DNA from: Aurelia coerulea
Taxonomy: Eukaryota; Cnidaria; Scyphozoa; Semaeostomeae; Ulmaridae
DNA length: 64,000 bases
Assembly (NCBI GenBank): GCA_039566865.1
Contig: CM076955.1
Span: forward strand, 12,353,001-12,417,000
Direction: 5' to 3'
The position numbers and the translations under genes were made by a program. The notes under the pieces were generated by a model. It was given only the letters and a program-made list of their open reading frames with translations. It was not told the origin of the DNA and made no database searches. Of the stretch, positions 34,232 to 46,331 are shown in pieces (within the stretch, counting starts at the first letter, position 1; each line of letters starts with the position of its first letter).

Positions 34232-34336
34232 GTTTACTGCAGTACATATCAATATTCGAGTACATAGAATCCTTGTACAATGATTCTTTCAAATGATTCT
34301 ATACAATCTTAAAAAAGGAAAGTCTTCCTGCCCCAG

Positions 34337-35473
34337 AAAATGTCTAAAAGGGCGTTACCCATTACCCATGTTTTCCAAGTTGTTGAAGGGCGTGGTCGCG
34401 AAAATTTTCTGCCTCCAATTACAGTCACTCAAATGTCTGCATCCCCCATGGGCCAGGTCAGGGTGTCAAAGAGTAAGAGTGCGGAAATTGCAAAGGCTGC
34501 CAATCTCGTCAGAAACTTTACAACTACCGTAAAAGCTGTATTAAGCCCCTGGGGGCTTATTTAATTTCGGACTCTCCAGAGGGGGGGGGGCTTAAGAGAG
34601 AGGGGGCTTATTAGAGAGAGGAGGTCTATTTACTTATAACTTGCGAACTAGCCCCCCCCCCCCCTGGAATGTAAACAAACCAAGTGAAATGTAGCATTTT
34701 GGCCAAAATTGAATTATAAATCATTGATAATATCGACATTTTGTCCATTCATTTTGTAGGCTGACGTCCTCAAGGAAAGCACGCCGCTGAAAGCACTGAA
34801 GCAATTTAAAGTAGACAACGAAAAGAGCGCAAGAAAGCCTTCATCAGCAAACAAGGCAAATGAAAGGGCTGAAGAGAGCAACAGTGCTAGTGTTGTACCG
34901 TATAAATCAATGAACGCATATCTTGTATTTTGCCAGTTTGCACGAAAAGAAATATTGCAAATAAAGCCGGATATCAGTCAGATTGAGCTCACAAAGCTCC
35001 TCGCAGAAAGATGGACTCATTTGAAACCCGAAGAAAAACAGGTGCATATCCTTTTTGTCCCATTACTCGCAGAGGGGGGAAGGGATTCTACTTCTGTTGG
35101 ATGGAAGAAGTTGAGTTTTCAAATCGGTTGGATCATTTTTGCAGTGTGATTTTAAAATTGTATCCTTTTTTTAACTCGCCAATCCGTTTTATTTCAGGGA
35201 TATTACGATACATATGAGCAGAACAAGAACAGTTTTAAAATGGAGCCAACAGACCAAGTGATTCAAGAATTCAGGTTGGAAAGACCGCATCATGAAAGAA
35301 GGATGGTAAATCCCGTGCAAGGAAACATGTCAATATCACCTGGCCTTAGTTCGTTTGGCGATAATTCTAGTTTACCAACGAACATTTCCTTGGCAGAAAT
35401 CCCTTCTCCTACTTTAGCGGACGTTAACAATCCTTACGGAATTTCCAATATTCCATCTCCTTCGTTCCATTAG
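34337..35473 (+). CDS. HMG-box protein, three exons (34337-34528, 34760-35041, 35198-35473)
   Basis: All junctions are GT/AG and phase 0: a pyrimidine-rich CTTCCTGCCCCAG acceptor, donor GTAAAAG, TTTTGTAG acceptor, donor GTGCAT, TTTATTTCAG acceptor. The reading is continuous for 249 codons to a TAG at 35471. Exon 3 carries an HMG-box: VPYKSMNAYLVFCQFARKE, then IELTKLLAERWTHLKPEEK, completed across the intron by GYYDTYEQNKN. These boxes bind and bend DNA in the nucleus. The C-terminal tail is Ser/Pro/Asn-rich and ends ISNIPSPSFH, as in many transcription regulators. Family placement (SOX, TOX, HMGB or other) is not possible by eye. Translation could start at the in-frame ATG at 34340 (248 aa) or in the upstream exon at 24516 (268 aa). 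This is the only confident host gene. Confidence 0.85.
34550..34640 (+). repeat. GGGGCTTA dispersed repeat, copy 2 (in HMG-box intron)
   Basis: GGGGGCTTATTTAATTTCGG, CTCTCCAGAGGGGG and CTTAAGAGAGAGGGGG resemble 27395-27475. A C13-14 homopolymer follows near 34655. It sits in the intron between the 34528 and 34760 exon ends. Confidence 0.6.
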
Positions 35474-35723
35474 GGTATTTGTATTCTAAAGTCATAATAT
35501 TTAACAAGGATGCGAAGGCGAAGGTGTTTGCTGTTACATTGTGCCTATTTGGATTTCAGGATTCGTGATTTTGTCCTCCAAGCATAATAGGGTTGAGATC
35601 TTCTCATTTTCAGCAGTGGAGTGCTAGACTAGAGTTTTTAATTTTTGCCCCTCTTTAAAACTGTCGTACTTGCTTCGAACGATACGATCCATCCCTATCG
35701 AATTTGGACCTGATAAATAGTGA

Positions 35724-35740
35724 AATAAATCATTAATAAA
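35724..35740 (+). terminator. polyadenylation signals of the HMG-box gene
   Basis: AATAAA occurs at 35724-35729 and again at 35735-35740, about 250 bases after the stop codon at 35471-35473. This is a normal position for an animal 3' end. Confidence 0.65.
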
Positions 35741-36094
35741 GTGCGATCATGTGATGATTTTTTAGATTTACATTTGGTGTGGGTTGTCTAGTTCTTCAGG
35801 AGAAGAATGATAAAAACGCTTGGCAACCTTATTTTGAGCAATATCATTTTATGAAATAATGTATTTTCCCAAAAAGCTACATCTTGCAATTTTATATGAA
35901 TGTTGCAGTACTACCAGGTTTCTCAAAAAGGTAACATATTTGATCAGGGCTAGCGCTATGAATTTAGCACGAATCAATCCCTAATAACTGTTGAATTGAG
36001 AGTTGAAAGATCAATCATGAAGGTCCAAACTTGTCTCTATCTCCAAACCGGAGCTTTTGGATTTTTTGCCTAGACTGCAATTGCACTGTTTTGC

Positions 36095-36797
36095 GGAATC
36101 TCTAGACTGATTACGAGTCGAGTTTCGCTCCTCCGCCAAACTGATATACCCCGCTACAACTACGACTCATAAACGAACATTGAATTTTCCGGCCTATTCG
36201 GGGGAGCCCAAGGGAGCCTCTATTTAGAAATCTATATTCCGCATAATACATCAACAAAAACGCAAAGCGAATGCAATAATGATCTGCCGCCATGATCTGT
36301 GTTTTGCGTTGGATAGGCCCCTAGAGGAAACAATTGTTTACTACGGAGATTTGGATATCGAATGGTGAATATAGATGCAAGTCCCATGGCCTTTTCTAAA
36401 TTCAATAGAAAATAAAAATGAATATGAAAAAGAGCTTGGGAATAGCTTCTACGCTTACCATTCGATATCCAAATCTCCGTAGTAAACATTTTTTCCTCCG
36501 GGAGCCTATTCTGTTGTTTCATGAATGCAATGGCAGCCATTGCATTGTTTACGTTCAGGTTGAAATAACAGACCGGCTTCTTTGTAAACAGATTGCAAGG
36601 ATAAACCAATCATATTTATGCATTTTGCTTCCTACAAGATGATTGGTTCTCCTGGAACTGGGAGTGAACAGGCCGGTTTTTTCGCTGTTTGTTTATGAGT
36701 CCCAGTTTGAGCGGTTGAGTGGTCTCGGTTTGGTAGGCAGTAGTCTCGTTTTGGTGAGCGATAACTGGGACTCACTTGTCATCAGTCTAGGGAATCT
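36095..36797. mobile_element. foldback element, about 0.7 kb
   Basis: The outer arms (36095-36190, TCTAGACTGATTACGAGTC..; 36680-36797, mirrored ..GTCATCAGTCTAGGGAATC) and the inner arms (36312-36370 and 36457-36511, TTTACTACGGAGATTTGG and complement) form one long interrupted palindrome. It is non-coding. Between 35760 and 36090 and from 36800 to 39480 I see no gene, only short tandem CGGGACCC units near 37355 and a G12 run near 37952. Confidence 0.6.
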
Positions 36798-39487
36798 CCT
36801 CAATCAAGACCCAACGTGGTAGTTCCGAACACGAAACTGTTCTTAGCAATCGTAGTTTTGAGTCACTCTGAAATCATCTTGTCCCGAAGTAGTTGCAAGT
36901 TGCAAGTTTAAAGTCGTTGTCAAGAAACTCCTGTCTGTATAAAAATAACTTCCGACATGACCTGAATGAACAATAATCCCTCGCCGTCAAAATTCTGTTG
37001 AAGGCAGACTCTTACCAGTTACCAGTCTCACAGTTGAACGACAACTAAATACTGACATGAAAACGTGCAGTTAGTTCTGAATCAGAGCTTCGGTTTTTTC
37101 GTATTTCTCCCGATGCCATTCTACTGGATAGCCGAAAATATTGTATGGGCGATTGCCGAGCTGTACAATCATGAACTATGCACTGATTTCAATAAATCAT
37201 CTGAGATGAAGAATTTTATTTCACTATAATCGGTCGTATCGGTCTAGAATTCTGGAAAACTTTCCTTGGAAGCTATTTTTGAAAAGTCTGGAGAAATCAA
37301 AGGTCGTCCCATTTTCAGGTTCGATTAGATTGAAATTTTATCAGTTGTATCCCGCGGGACCCCACGGGACCCTGCGGGACTTAAAAAAGCAACCCATGTA
37401 CATTTAACTGTAACACATATTTGGCATTCGAACTTTCTCCTTACTAGCAGGATTAGCATGCTCGACTCATTTTTTCAAGCTGAAACTTTGGAAAAACGTT
37501 TTGGAATTTTTAGTTCTTGTTAAAGGTGTGTTCAAAAATATCTCACATTCACAAGCAAAATAGCCTCTGCAATGGTATAACTGGGTTTAGTAAAATAGAT
37601 TTCCACTTTCTGGTACAAAGTGATTGGTGTTTCATTCAGATTGGTCCATAATTCATGATAATACATTTTGGTAGATGCTTAGATATCATTTTGGGACAGC
37701 CGCTGTAGTAACATTTTATTCATCGGTTTTGACATATCATAGAAGAGATACTTTGCCTTTTCAGACTCTTTCACAAGAAGTGGGGTTTCAAAAACTCTTA
37801 TTCAAATAGCCTTTTCCGCATTGGTAAAGAAACTTCGATACTTTGGTCCAATAATTTTCTTATTAGCTTCATATTAGCTCCATATTAGCATTAATTTTTG
37901 AACTGGGCTAAAGTGGATATTTCCCTTATCGCAAAAAGACGCATATGGCATGGGGGGGGGGGGACAAAGCGGCAAAGTTAATTTGATGTAGTGTCGTCAG
38001 TTGGAAAGATAAAGAGCTGAAACTTTCAGACTTTTCCTAAAATTTCATGGACTTATTGAAATTGGAATTTTTTTCAAAATGGTAGATAATGATCACGTGA
38101 TCAACCTCTTCTCGACACGTGGTCAGCTAGAAAATTAAAGACGCGAGTCTAGTTTTTGCAAAGATTATCGTCGAAGCAAGTCTGAAAAATGATTTCTATG
38201 GGCGCTGGGCGCGCAGATATTCTTCGAAACCGAGCCAATGGTGAAATTAGAATCATTACAAACGCTCCTTTCCCCAATTCTAGAACAGACTACAGCTGAA
38301 ACCATAACAGCAACAACAACGTGCATAGGTGAAGGTCACATGGAAAGAGCTTACATTGAAATAAGGAGAAAAACAAGACAGTTTGATACACACGAAGAAC
38401 CTGTGGAGTTTTACCCAGTTTATTAATCGCAAACCAATGTTGTGAAGAAGTCAAACTATTTAATTATGGGCAATGAAAATCTCTACAAAGCCAAATTTTT
38501 TGCTCTCTCAACTAACCCTTAAAAACTTCCCGCCCGACGTGCGTCACTGCGAGTAACATCGACGAGCGAGTAATATTTTGTGAACGCAGTCATGCTTTCC
38601 CTGAAGTAAAAAATTATTCTGTAAAATGTAAAAAATTAGCTCTGCTCAACGATCAATATGCCATGAAGGGAAGACAAACGTGAAATCAATGTCACAAGAA
38701 ATTTGCGACATACTTCAATACAAAGAATTTCGCCCCAATCTATCATAAACTGACCCCCCTGGTACATCAAACCAAACATCAAGTAATCGATACTGACATG
38801 GACTAAGGACGGGGGTATATCTTTCATTCATTTCATTTTAAAAGATAGCTACATACAAGAGCATCATCTTATTTAATTAATAACAATGTTGACTTGTACG
38901 AGTATAATGTTGATTAATGTTGAATGTTGAGTATAATGTTGACTTCACCTTGAGCTGTTGCCATTGCTGTCCATTGTTTGCGGCTGCTAGATTGTAAATA
39001 AACAAAGATGGCGGGCTCGGAAATCGACACAAAACCAACACGTAGACATCTAATTTTTACGATGTCATCCCCAATTTTCCGGGCAGTACCGATACGATTT
39101 TCTGACAGCCAAATAAAATTTCGATCAATACAGAAAGTTTCCTGAAAAGGCTGCGGCCAGATTCTTTGCAAATTACATGGAAATTCGATCAATTTTTCCT
39201 CACTATTTTTGAACCAAAATCTAGTAACCTTGAAATTTCTTAGCTTGTGAGTCTCAGAAGAGTCAAATAGGCTTGCAATTCAATGAAATAAACAACAAAG
39301 TATCTACCTCTTCAAAAATAATTTGACTGCTTGTTTATTTCAAGGATTTTGAACACTAGGAGGGTTTACTTTGGCAGACCAAAATACTTAGGCCGATAAC
39401 CATGTGAAGATCACTGGTACTTCGATAAAAAATTGAAGTAGGATCCCCTATTTTCCCGAATAGCTCACCTGGTTCAAAATGTTGCTC

Positions 39488-41016
39488 AGTTGTTGTTCTT
39501 GATCTTCATTAATGATATTACCCACAATGTTAAATGTGGTATTAAGTTATTTGCTGATGACACGTCGTTGTTTACTACTGTTCAGGATGAAAATATAGCT
39601 GCACTTGACTTAAACAGAGATTTGGCAAAAATTAGCTTATGGGCATGGCAATGGAGAATGCAGTTTAACGCTGACAAGACAGAGGAGGTCATATTTTCTT
39701 GTAAAAGGAATAACCCAATCCACCCCGGTCTTAAATTGGGAGAGGAGGTCATTGCATCAAAATTGGAGCACAAGCACCTTGGGGTTACTCTTGACTCAAA
39801 GCTAAATTTTAAAAGTCATATTCGAGGGGCTATCTTGAAAGCACGGAGAGGAATTGGTTTGTTAAATTACCTTTCTAAATATGTATCAAGAGAGGTCCTT
39901 GATCAAACCTATAAGCTTTATGTGAGACCTCACTTAGACTATGGAGACATAATTTACCATAAATATGACCCTGATATGCAGCTGAACCTTACGCAACAAC
40001 TAGAACAGACTCAATATAAAGCAGCACTAGTTGTTACTGGAGTGTGGGTAGGTACAAGTAGGCGAAGGCTACTCGAAGAGCTCGGATGGGAAACACTTTA
40101 TGACCGAAGGTGGTGCCGAAGATTATGTCATTTCTTTTCATTCACCACATCCAAAAGTCCAGATTACCTTTTCAATGAGATACCCGAACAGCGCTCAGTT
40201 GAGTATAATTTAGGAAACCCGCGTTGTTATGAGCAAAATGTAGGTAGAACTATGCGCTTCTCCAGCTCTTATTTCCATAACACAATATGTGAGTGGAACC
40301 TGTTAGACAAAACTGTACAAGATTCTCCTTCTCTTGCAGTTTTCAAGAGCAAATTGCTTCGAATCATCAGACCCGAGAAACACCCAGTTTATAACATCTA
40401 TGATATTTTGGGTATCAAGCTATTAACAAGGCTTCGAGTTAACTTTAGTCCTCTAAATGAACATAGATTTAGGCATAATTTTGACTGCTTGAGTCCAATT
40501 TGTATTTGTGGTACAGGAAAGGAAGATAATGAGCATTACCTCCTGCACTGCCCCCAGTTTACAGCTCAGCGCCAAGATCTCCTTGGTCAAATCTCAGATG
40601 TCGGATATGATGTTGCTAGCATGAACTCAAAGGATCTTTGTCATTTGTTATTATATGGGAACCCAAATGAAAGCACCTTTGCAAACAGAATCATCATAGA
40701 AGCAACTATTTCTTTCATCAAAACTTCTGGACGGTTTAATTAAACTTTCTGGAAAAACAGCAGCCTAACCCTTTTTTTTCTTTTTGACTGAAGTGCTCCC
40801 GGAATTTGCGTGGGCTGTCTCTGCTCATCGGACTGCTGGCGCGGGTGCATCGGTTGGGGGGAGTCTATGATAAATTGGAAAGTCTTTTCCCCTCGGGGTT
40901 GGATCCCTGCACCATTGTTTCATTCTCCCTGCCGGTGCGCTCGTGGTTGTGGTTTGGTGGGTGGTGGGCTGTTTGTGCGGGTTTTGGGGGTACTTCAGTT
41001 TTGCCTTGGCCAGCAT
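39488..41016 (+). pseudogene. 5'-truncated LINE (RT to C-terminus and 3' UTR)
   Basis: An uninterrupted 417-residue frame (39490-40743) begins within RT at LFLIFINDI. It includes KLFADDTSLF (motif C), AWQWRMQFNADKTEEVIF, RPHLDYGDIIYHKYDPDMQ, the SLAVFKSKLL block and a terminal Cys/His knuckle CICGTGKEDNEHYLLHCP. It is about as close in sequence to the 48.5-53.4 kb LINE as to the 8.4-kb fragment, so all three are one family. Motifs A and B, endonuclease and ORF1 are absent. The 3' UTR runs to 41016, is interrupted by palindromes, and resumes at 44471. Confidence 0.9.
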
Positions 41017-43488
41017 AAGATAGGCACTAAATCCTTACTGGCTGACAAAATTGACACGTGACACGCCCTAAACCAATCAAATGGAACCGACAACCAACCG
41101 GGAAATTTGAAATGTCACATTTTAGGCCACTTTTTTGGATTTTAGGCCGCTTTTGGACGATTTGACCACCCTTCACCAAAATATAAATCGACAGAAGGAG
41201 CATGAAGATTTTCAAAAAATTTCTTCACAGACCTGTTCCCAATACTCTAATACACAGTTAATCATCGTCGCTACAAATTATTTCCAAATTTGGAGAAATG
41301 CCAATGTTTTGAATTTGACCTTATTGACCTCACTGTGGCTTGCCATAGTAAAGATCTCAGCAATGGCTGAAACGTATGCACATGGAGAATAGATACTTTG
41401 CTTCGAAGGTCTTATTCTGTGTGTTTAAGTATCTCCAAAACTCTTCAAAAGATGTCAAATTTAGAGCAGTATCTGGAGTTTTTTTCAGTTTTGAATTAAC
41501 ATAGATACATCAAAGAATTGATCCTGAGGGGTAGGATGAACAACAGGAAAAGTGAACTTTACGGGCCTAACAAAACACAGCACCGTCGTTATAAATTAGA
41601 GACAAAGTTAACAGTTACCTACTTTTTTATCTCACAAGAAGAGGACCACAAACTGAAAATGTGATTATACAATTCCAATTAACTTTGAATCAATAACAAA
41701 TAACGACTTTGCTCAAGAATGGCAAGAGCTGTAACATCCAACGTGGCCAGAACAAACGATTTCGTGATGTCCTCTTCGATAACCAAACCCTTGCTCCCAA
41801 TACTTTATCCAACTCTGCTCTCATCGTTACGAGATCGTAAGAATGGGAATCGGCAATTACATTATGCCAAAACCTCTTATAATTCATCAATCGTGTGCCT
41901 TGCTTTTGGTGCAAGAAATGGCTTTCGTTTCGTCCTCAGTGTAGCAGGTACATGAAATAGATATGAAATGCTGTTGCTGAGTTCAATGTATGTAAGAATA
42001 GAATAACAAACGGAAGAAATGTACACCTTGTTTTAAATATGAAAAATATATTGGCGACTTCGTCAAAATAACATTTGAAATACTATTTTTAAAGCTTCTT
42101 CATATCAAATTCATTTTTTGAGCGGATATCGAAAGAAATATATATAACTTTCGACTGTTTGCATTTGAAGGGGATTTGAGGTCATCCATTAGAAACTCTT
42201 CCCTTTTTTATGGCCAAACAACACAGCAACACTGAGCAAAGCTGAACATTTGTATGGCACTTTATAGACTCGCAGGGACGCAGGAAGCATCTCAAACTTG
42301 GGGGGGAGCATGGCACTTCAAGGGCACATTTTTCATCAAGCTAAAGGGGCACTCCCTGAAAATAGGAAGGTTACTTCTTTGTTTATTGAAAATCTTGGGG
42401 GGGGGGGGCACATGCTCCCAGTGCCTCCTGGTTCATACGTCTCTGTAGACTCGAGGAAGCATACACATATTTTCTGGAAGATGGTAAAACCTTGACTCAC
42501 TCCAGCATTCAAGATTTTAATATTTTGCTGATCTGAGAGCCCCTTAGAGCTCAACTTCTTGAAACTTCTTGAAACTTCTTGAGTTTCCTGCCATGTAAAT
42601 AGCCCAGAATAATTAACATTAAGAATATTGGAGAGTGCAGTTTCTGTTTTTCTCTTTTTTTCAGTTGGGCTTCTTTGCTAAAAACTAAGATCTTGGCATG
42701 CCATGACTTCATAAAATTAGAGATCTCCTGCCGATGGAATGTTGCCTCTTGTAGAAACTCTTATTGAACTTGTTTGCACTCGGTGTGTACTCAGATAGTA
42801 AGAATTTTTAAGAAACTTTCGATATTGTCTCAAAGTTTTATTATGGATATCCGCACAAAACGTGAAATCGATATGAAGGACCTTTAAAAATAATATTTCA
42901 AATGTTATTATGCCAAAGTGACCAATATATTTTCATGTTTAAAACAAGATGTACATTTCTTCCGTTTGTTATCTTATCCTTACGCGCATTGAATCCAACA
43001 TTTCAAATCTATTTCATGTACCTGCTACACTGAGGACGAAACGAAAGCCATTTCTTGCACCAAAAGCAAGGCACACGATTGATGAATTATAAGATATTTT
43101 GGCATAATGTAATTACCGATTCCCATTCTTACGATCTCGTAACGGTGAGAGCAGAGTTGGATAAAGTATTGGGAGCAAGGGTTTGGTTATCGAAGAGGAC
43201 ATCACGAAATCGTTTGTTCTGGCCACGTTGGATGTTACAGCTCTTGCCATTCTTGAGCAAAGTTGTTATTTGTTATTGATTCAAAGTTAATTGGAATTGT
43301 ATGTTCACATTTTCAGTTTGTGGTCCTCTTCTTGCGAGATAGAAAAGTAAGTACCTGTTAAATTCGTCTCTAATTTATAACGACGGTGCGGTGTTTTGTT
43401 AGGCCCGTAAAGTTCACTTTTCCTGTTGTTCATCCTACCCCTCAGGATCAATTCTTTGATGTATCTATGTTAATTCAAAACTGAAAAA
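41017..43488. mobile_element. giant palindromic transposon 3, right end lost
   Basis: The element begins AAGATAGGCACTAAATCC exactly like palindrome 2, in the 3' UTR of a LINE. The left arm 41017-42130 is mirrored by 42840-43488. The right arm stops at CTGAAAAA, about 470 bases short of the expected terminus, where an unrelated palindrome begins. Gene-like sequence (TRLMNYKI.., then GTAAGT at 43347 and TTGTTAG acceptor) matches the other two copies. The spacer 42130-42840 holds G-rich runs near 42299 and 42402. Without the right end no duplication can be scored. Confidence 0.8.
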
Positions 43489-44470
43489 CATAGGAATCAT
43501 TCGTCATACATAGCCGATTACTCGTGGCCCATGGTCGAAACCGCCAAAGCCTCATTTTCACTGACGAATCAGACGGCTCAAAAGCGAGGGAGACAAAAGA
43601 AACCCGTGAATATTTTTCTAAATTTTACCTACCTTCATAAAACGCAACCAGGACAAAAAACTGCTTGATATTTCCCGAATTTTTTTAAAGCAATCTACTC
43701 TCCAGATGTTTGGGAATGTTTGGGAGTATAAATTTGGATGCCGGTTAAAATATCTCCAGGATTGGCGGAGTTATTGCCTCTCCAATAGACAAAATCGGCG
43801 AAGGCTTGTCGAGACCTGTTTACGCCACTTCAAGTCAGGTGATAAAGCCTCTTGATAAAACCTCTTTTGAATGTTATAAGTTATTTCGCAACGAGCAAAC
43901 TTTTGCCATGAATGTAAAAAGTAGTACAATACAGAAACTTCCCTAGAGTATTGCCACATGACTTGAAATGCGCGAACAAGCCTTTGTAGACTTTTTCAAT
44001 TCACATAGAAACCGTAGGGGCATTGAATCTTCAATAAAAGAAAATTTAGCGAAAGACAATAGGAAGAACAATTGAAAACGCAGATTGTAGCGTTTTCGGG
44101 TCGTTCTTACAACAATCACTATTGTTATTACTATTGTCTCCCGGCCAGAATTTCTATTGTTCAAGGTTCAGTGCCTTATCGGTGTGTTTGTGGCCATAAC
44201 TCCGCCAATCCTGGAGATATTTTAACCGGCATCCAAACTTTTACTCCCAAATATCTGGAGAGTGGATTGCTTTAAAAAAATTTGAGAAATCTCAAGCAGT
44301 TTTTGTCCTGGTTGCGTTTTATAAAGGTAGGTAAAATTTAGAAAAATCTGCACGGGTTTCTTTTGTCTCCCTCGCTTTTTAGCCGTCTGATTGGTCCGTG
44401 AAAATGAGGCTTTGGCGGTTTCGACCATGGGCCACGAGCAATCGGCTATGTACGACGAATGATTCCTATG
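43489..44470. mobile_element. palindromic element of a second family (0.98 kb)
   Basis: The ends CATAGGAATCATTCGTC and GACGAATGATTCCTATG are perfect inverted repeats. Arms of about 290 bp extend through ACCGCCAAAGCCTCATTTTC and GGATTGGCGGAGTTAT and complements. The core 43785-44180 includes a GAAAACGC/GCGTTTTC hairpin. It separates the broken right arm of palindrome 3 from the resumed LINE 3' UTR. No duplication is evident. Confidence 0.75.
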
Positions 44471-44646
44471 CTGTTGTTTTGTTTTTTGTCTTCTATTATT
44501 AATTTATTGTTGATATTACTTAGAAAATTGTAAGTGGCATTTGTAGTGAGGACCCGGTGACCATGCGTCTTTCCTCGCTGCACATGCCACAGTAACTTGC
44601 ATTAACTTGTTGTTTTTAAGTTTTAGATTGATAAAAAAAAAAAAAA
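44471..44646 (+). pseudogene. LINE 3' UTR end with poly(A) tail
   Basis: GTGGCATTTGTAGTGAGGAC and CATGCCACAGTAA resemble the 3' UTR at about 14840-14900, ending in a run of A at 44633-44646. This closes the LINE that starts at 39488. The following 44650-45500 contains a 121-residue minus-strand open frame of unknown nature and nothing else recognised. Confidence 0.65.
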
Positions 44647-46331
44647 GATCTTGGAGAAGGATTTCAGAGATGCTGGTGAAAAGGCTGCGGCCAGTTTTTG
44701 AGCATTTTGCAAAACATTAAATCCTTGGATTCTTCGTTTTTTGTGACAATCACCACGATGTCTATTCCAAGTTTTTGGAGCATTTCTTAATGTTTGATTA
44801 ACTTCAGCTTTCGTCCAAGTACAACTTCCAACCTGTGCATTTGGCCAAGTACCGAAGACAATAGGCCGATTCCCAAGAGTCAGGAATCTTTCAAAATCTA
44901 GTGTTCGTTTTTCCTGGCTGCTTTCCAGATTCACAGACTCTAACTGAATGCGGGGGCGCATGGTACTGTTGGTCAGCGGCAAAGACATATTTCAGACTTG
45001 CTGATCGTAGATCAATGAGAATTTAACGTTCATGACGTAATGAAAGATTATTACGTCCTATAAATGATAACAAATGTATTAGATAACCTTAAATGGTCAA
45101 AATTGGTTCTATTGATTGACATGAACAATTTTAAGGCATTTTATAGTATTTTCATCAGTAATTAGGGGTTTAAATGAAACAATGACAAACTGATGCAAAT
45201 AAATGGTGGATATTATGATATAAATAATGAGCTTAAATGGATATTGCATTGCCGAATTTTACTCAGTGATGCTTTGGGATACATTCTAGTAGCAGTATCA
45301 AAGAAATTATCAACTATAAACTTAAATATTGCCAATATTGCTAATAGTAAGCAAATATTAAAAAAGTAGCCTAAAAAAGTCCGGTATTGAAAGGTATTGA
45401 ATCCGAATAAATGCAACGGCGCATAACCTGAATCAGCTCACACTGCTGATAGCCCTTTGTTATAGCACAATAGTGCTATTGTCGGGAGCATTGGCACTAG
45501 GAGACTAGGAGGCCCTTTAGGGTAAGACGGGGTAAAGTGAACTATCTGGTAAAGTGAACTACTTGGAACATCCGCGCTTCTCTCCAAAAGTAAACATGCA
45601 ATGGTGAAACATGATTTATGCCCAATACTTTGCTACATGTTCTCACAGAAATTGAAAACATTTTTGCAAAATAATTCTTCCTGTTGTTGCGAAAAATCCC
45701 TTTACCCCAGGCAGTAAAAACAACCTCGGGAAATTATGGATGTTAGGTTTGGGCTCCAATCTTTGATCTTAATTTGCTACCCCAAGATGAAATTCATTTC
45801 TATGATTGTTTTGATCGATTTGAAGCACATACCATGTTTTTACTTTTTCCAAAAGGAAAAGGCCAAGAAAGACTTTTTTGTCAGCTAACATAATATTTTA
45901 AAAGATCTACTGCTCAGTCGATATTTTGCTTCGACCGGGGTAAAGTGAACTACCAACGATTTTTGATTTTGCTGCGAAGCGCATGCGTAGCAGCCATTAT
46001 AGACGGGATTGATAAGGATTCTACGGGTAGTGGAGTTTCATGCTGACTCAGGCTGATCGAAGCGGAAATTGGCATTGGGCATACTGAGCGTCCACGCCTT
46101 GGATTTTGGGCGAGAAGCTCAAAGCTGGCTCACTGCTATGCTCACGTTCATTGCGAGAAGAAGACGGGGATTTTCACGCAGTGTGGTAAGTACAGCATCG
46201 TTTTCTACATCTAATTTCATCGCAAATATAAGAGGATTTCTCTTAATCCTCTCTGTTCTGTTGAGCATGTGTTGTTTTACGGGGGACAGATTTCAGAAGA
46301 GGAAGGAAGATGTGTCATCAACGAGGGCATA

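Noticed and set aside
38238..38426. 62-residue frame MVKLESLQTLL...
   Set aside because: No splice context or family resemblance; length is within chance expectation in this base composition.
39008..39145. Small frame starting in AAGATGGCGG (45 aa) with an overlapping antisense 92-residue frame
   Set aside because: The start context is attractive for a first exon, but there is no splice donor in a sensible place, no homology, and the frame is short.
44650..44988. 121-residue minus-strand frame starting MSLPLTNSTMRP
   Set aside because: It could be a first exon, but its end is formed by a LINE poly(A) tail, no donor site is obvious, and I recognise no domain.
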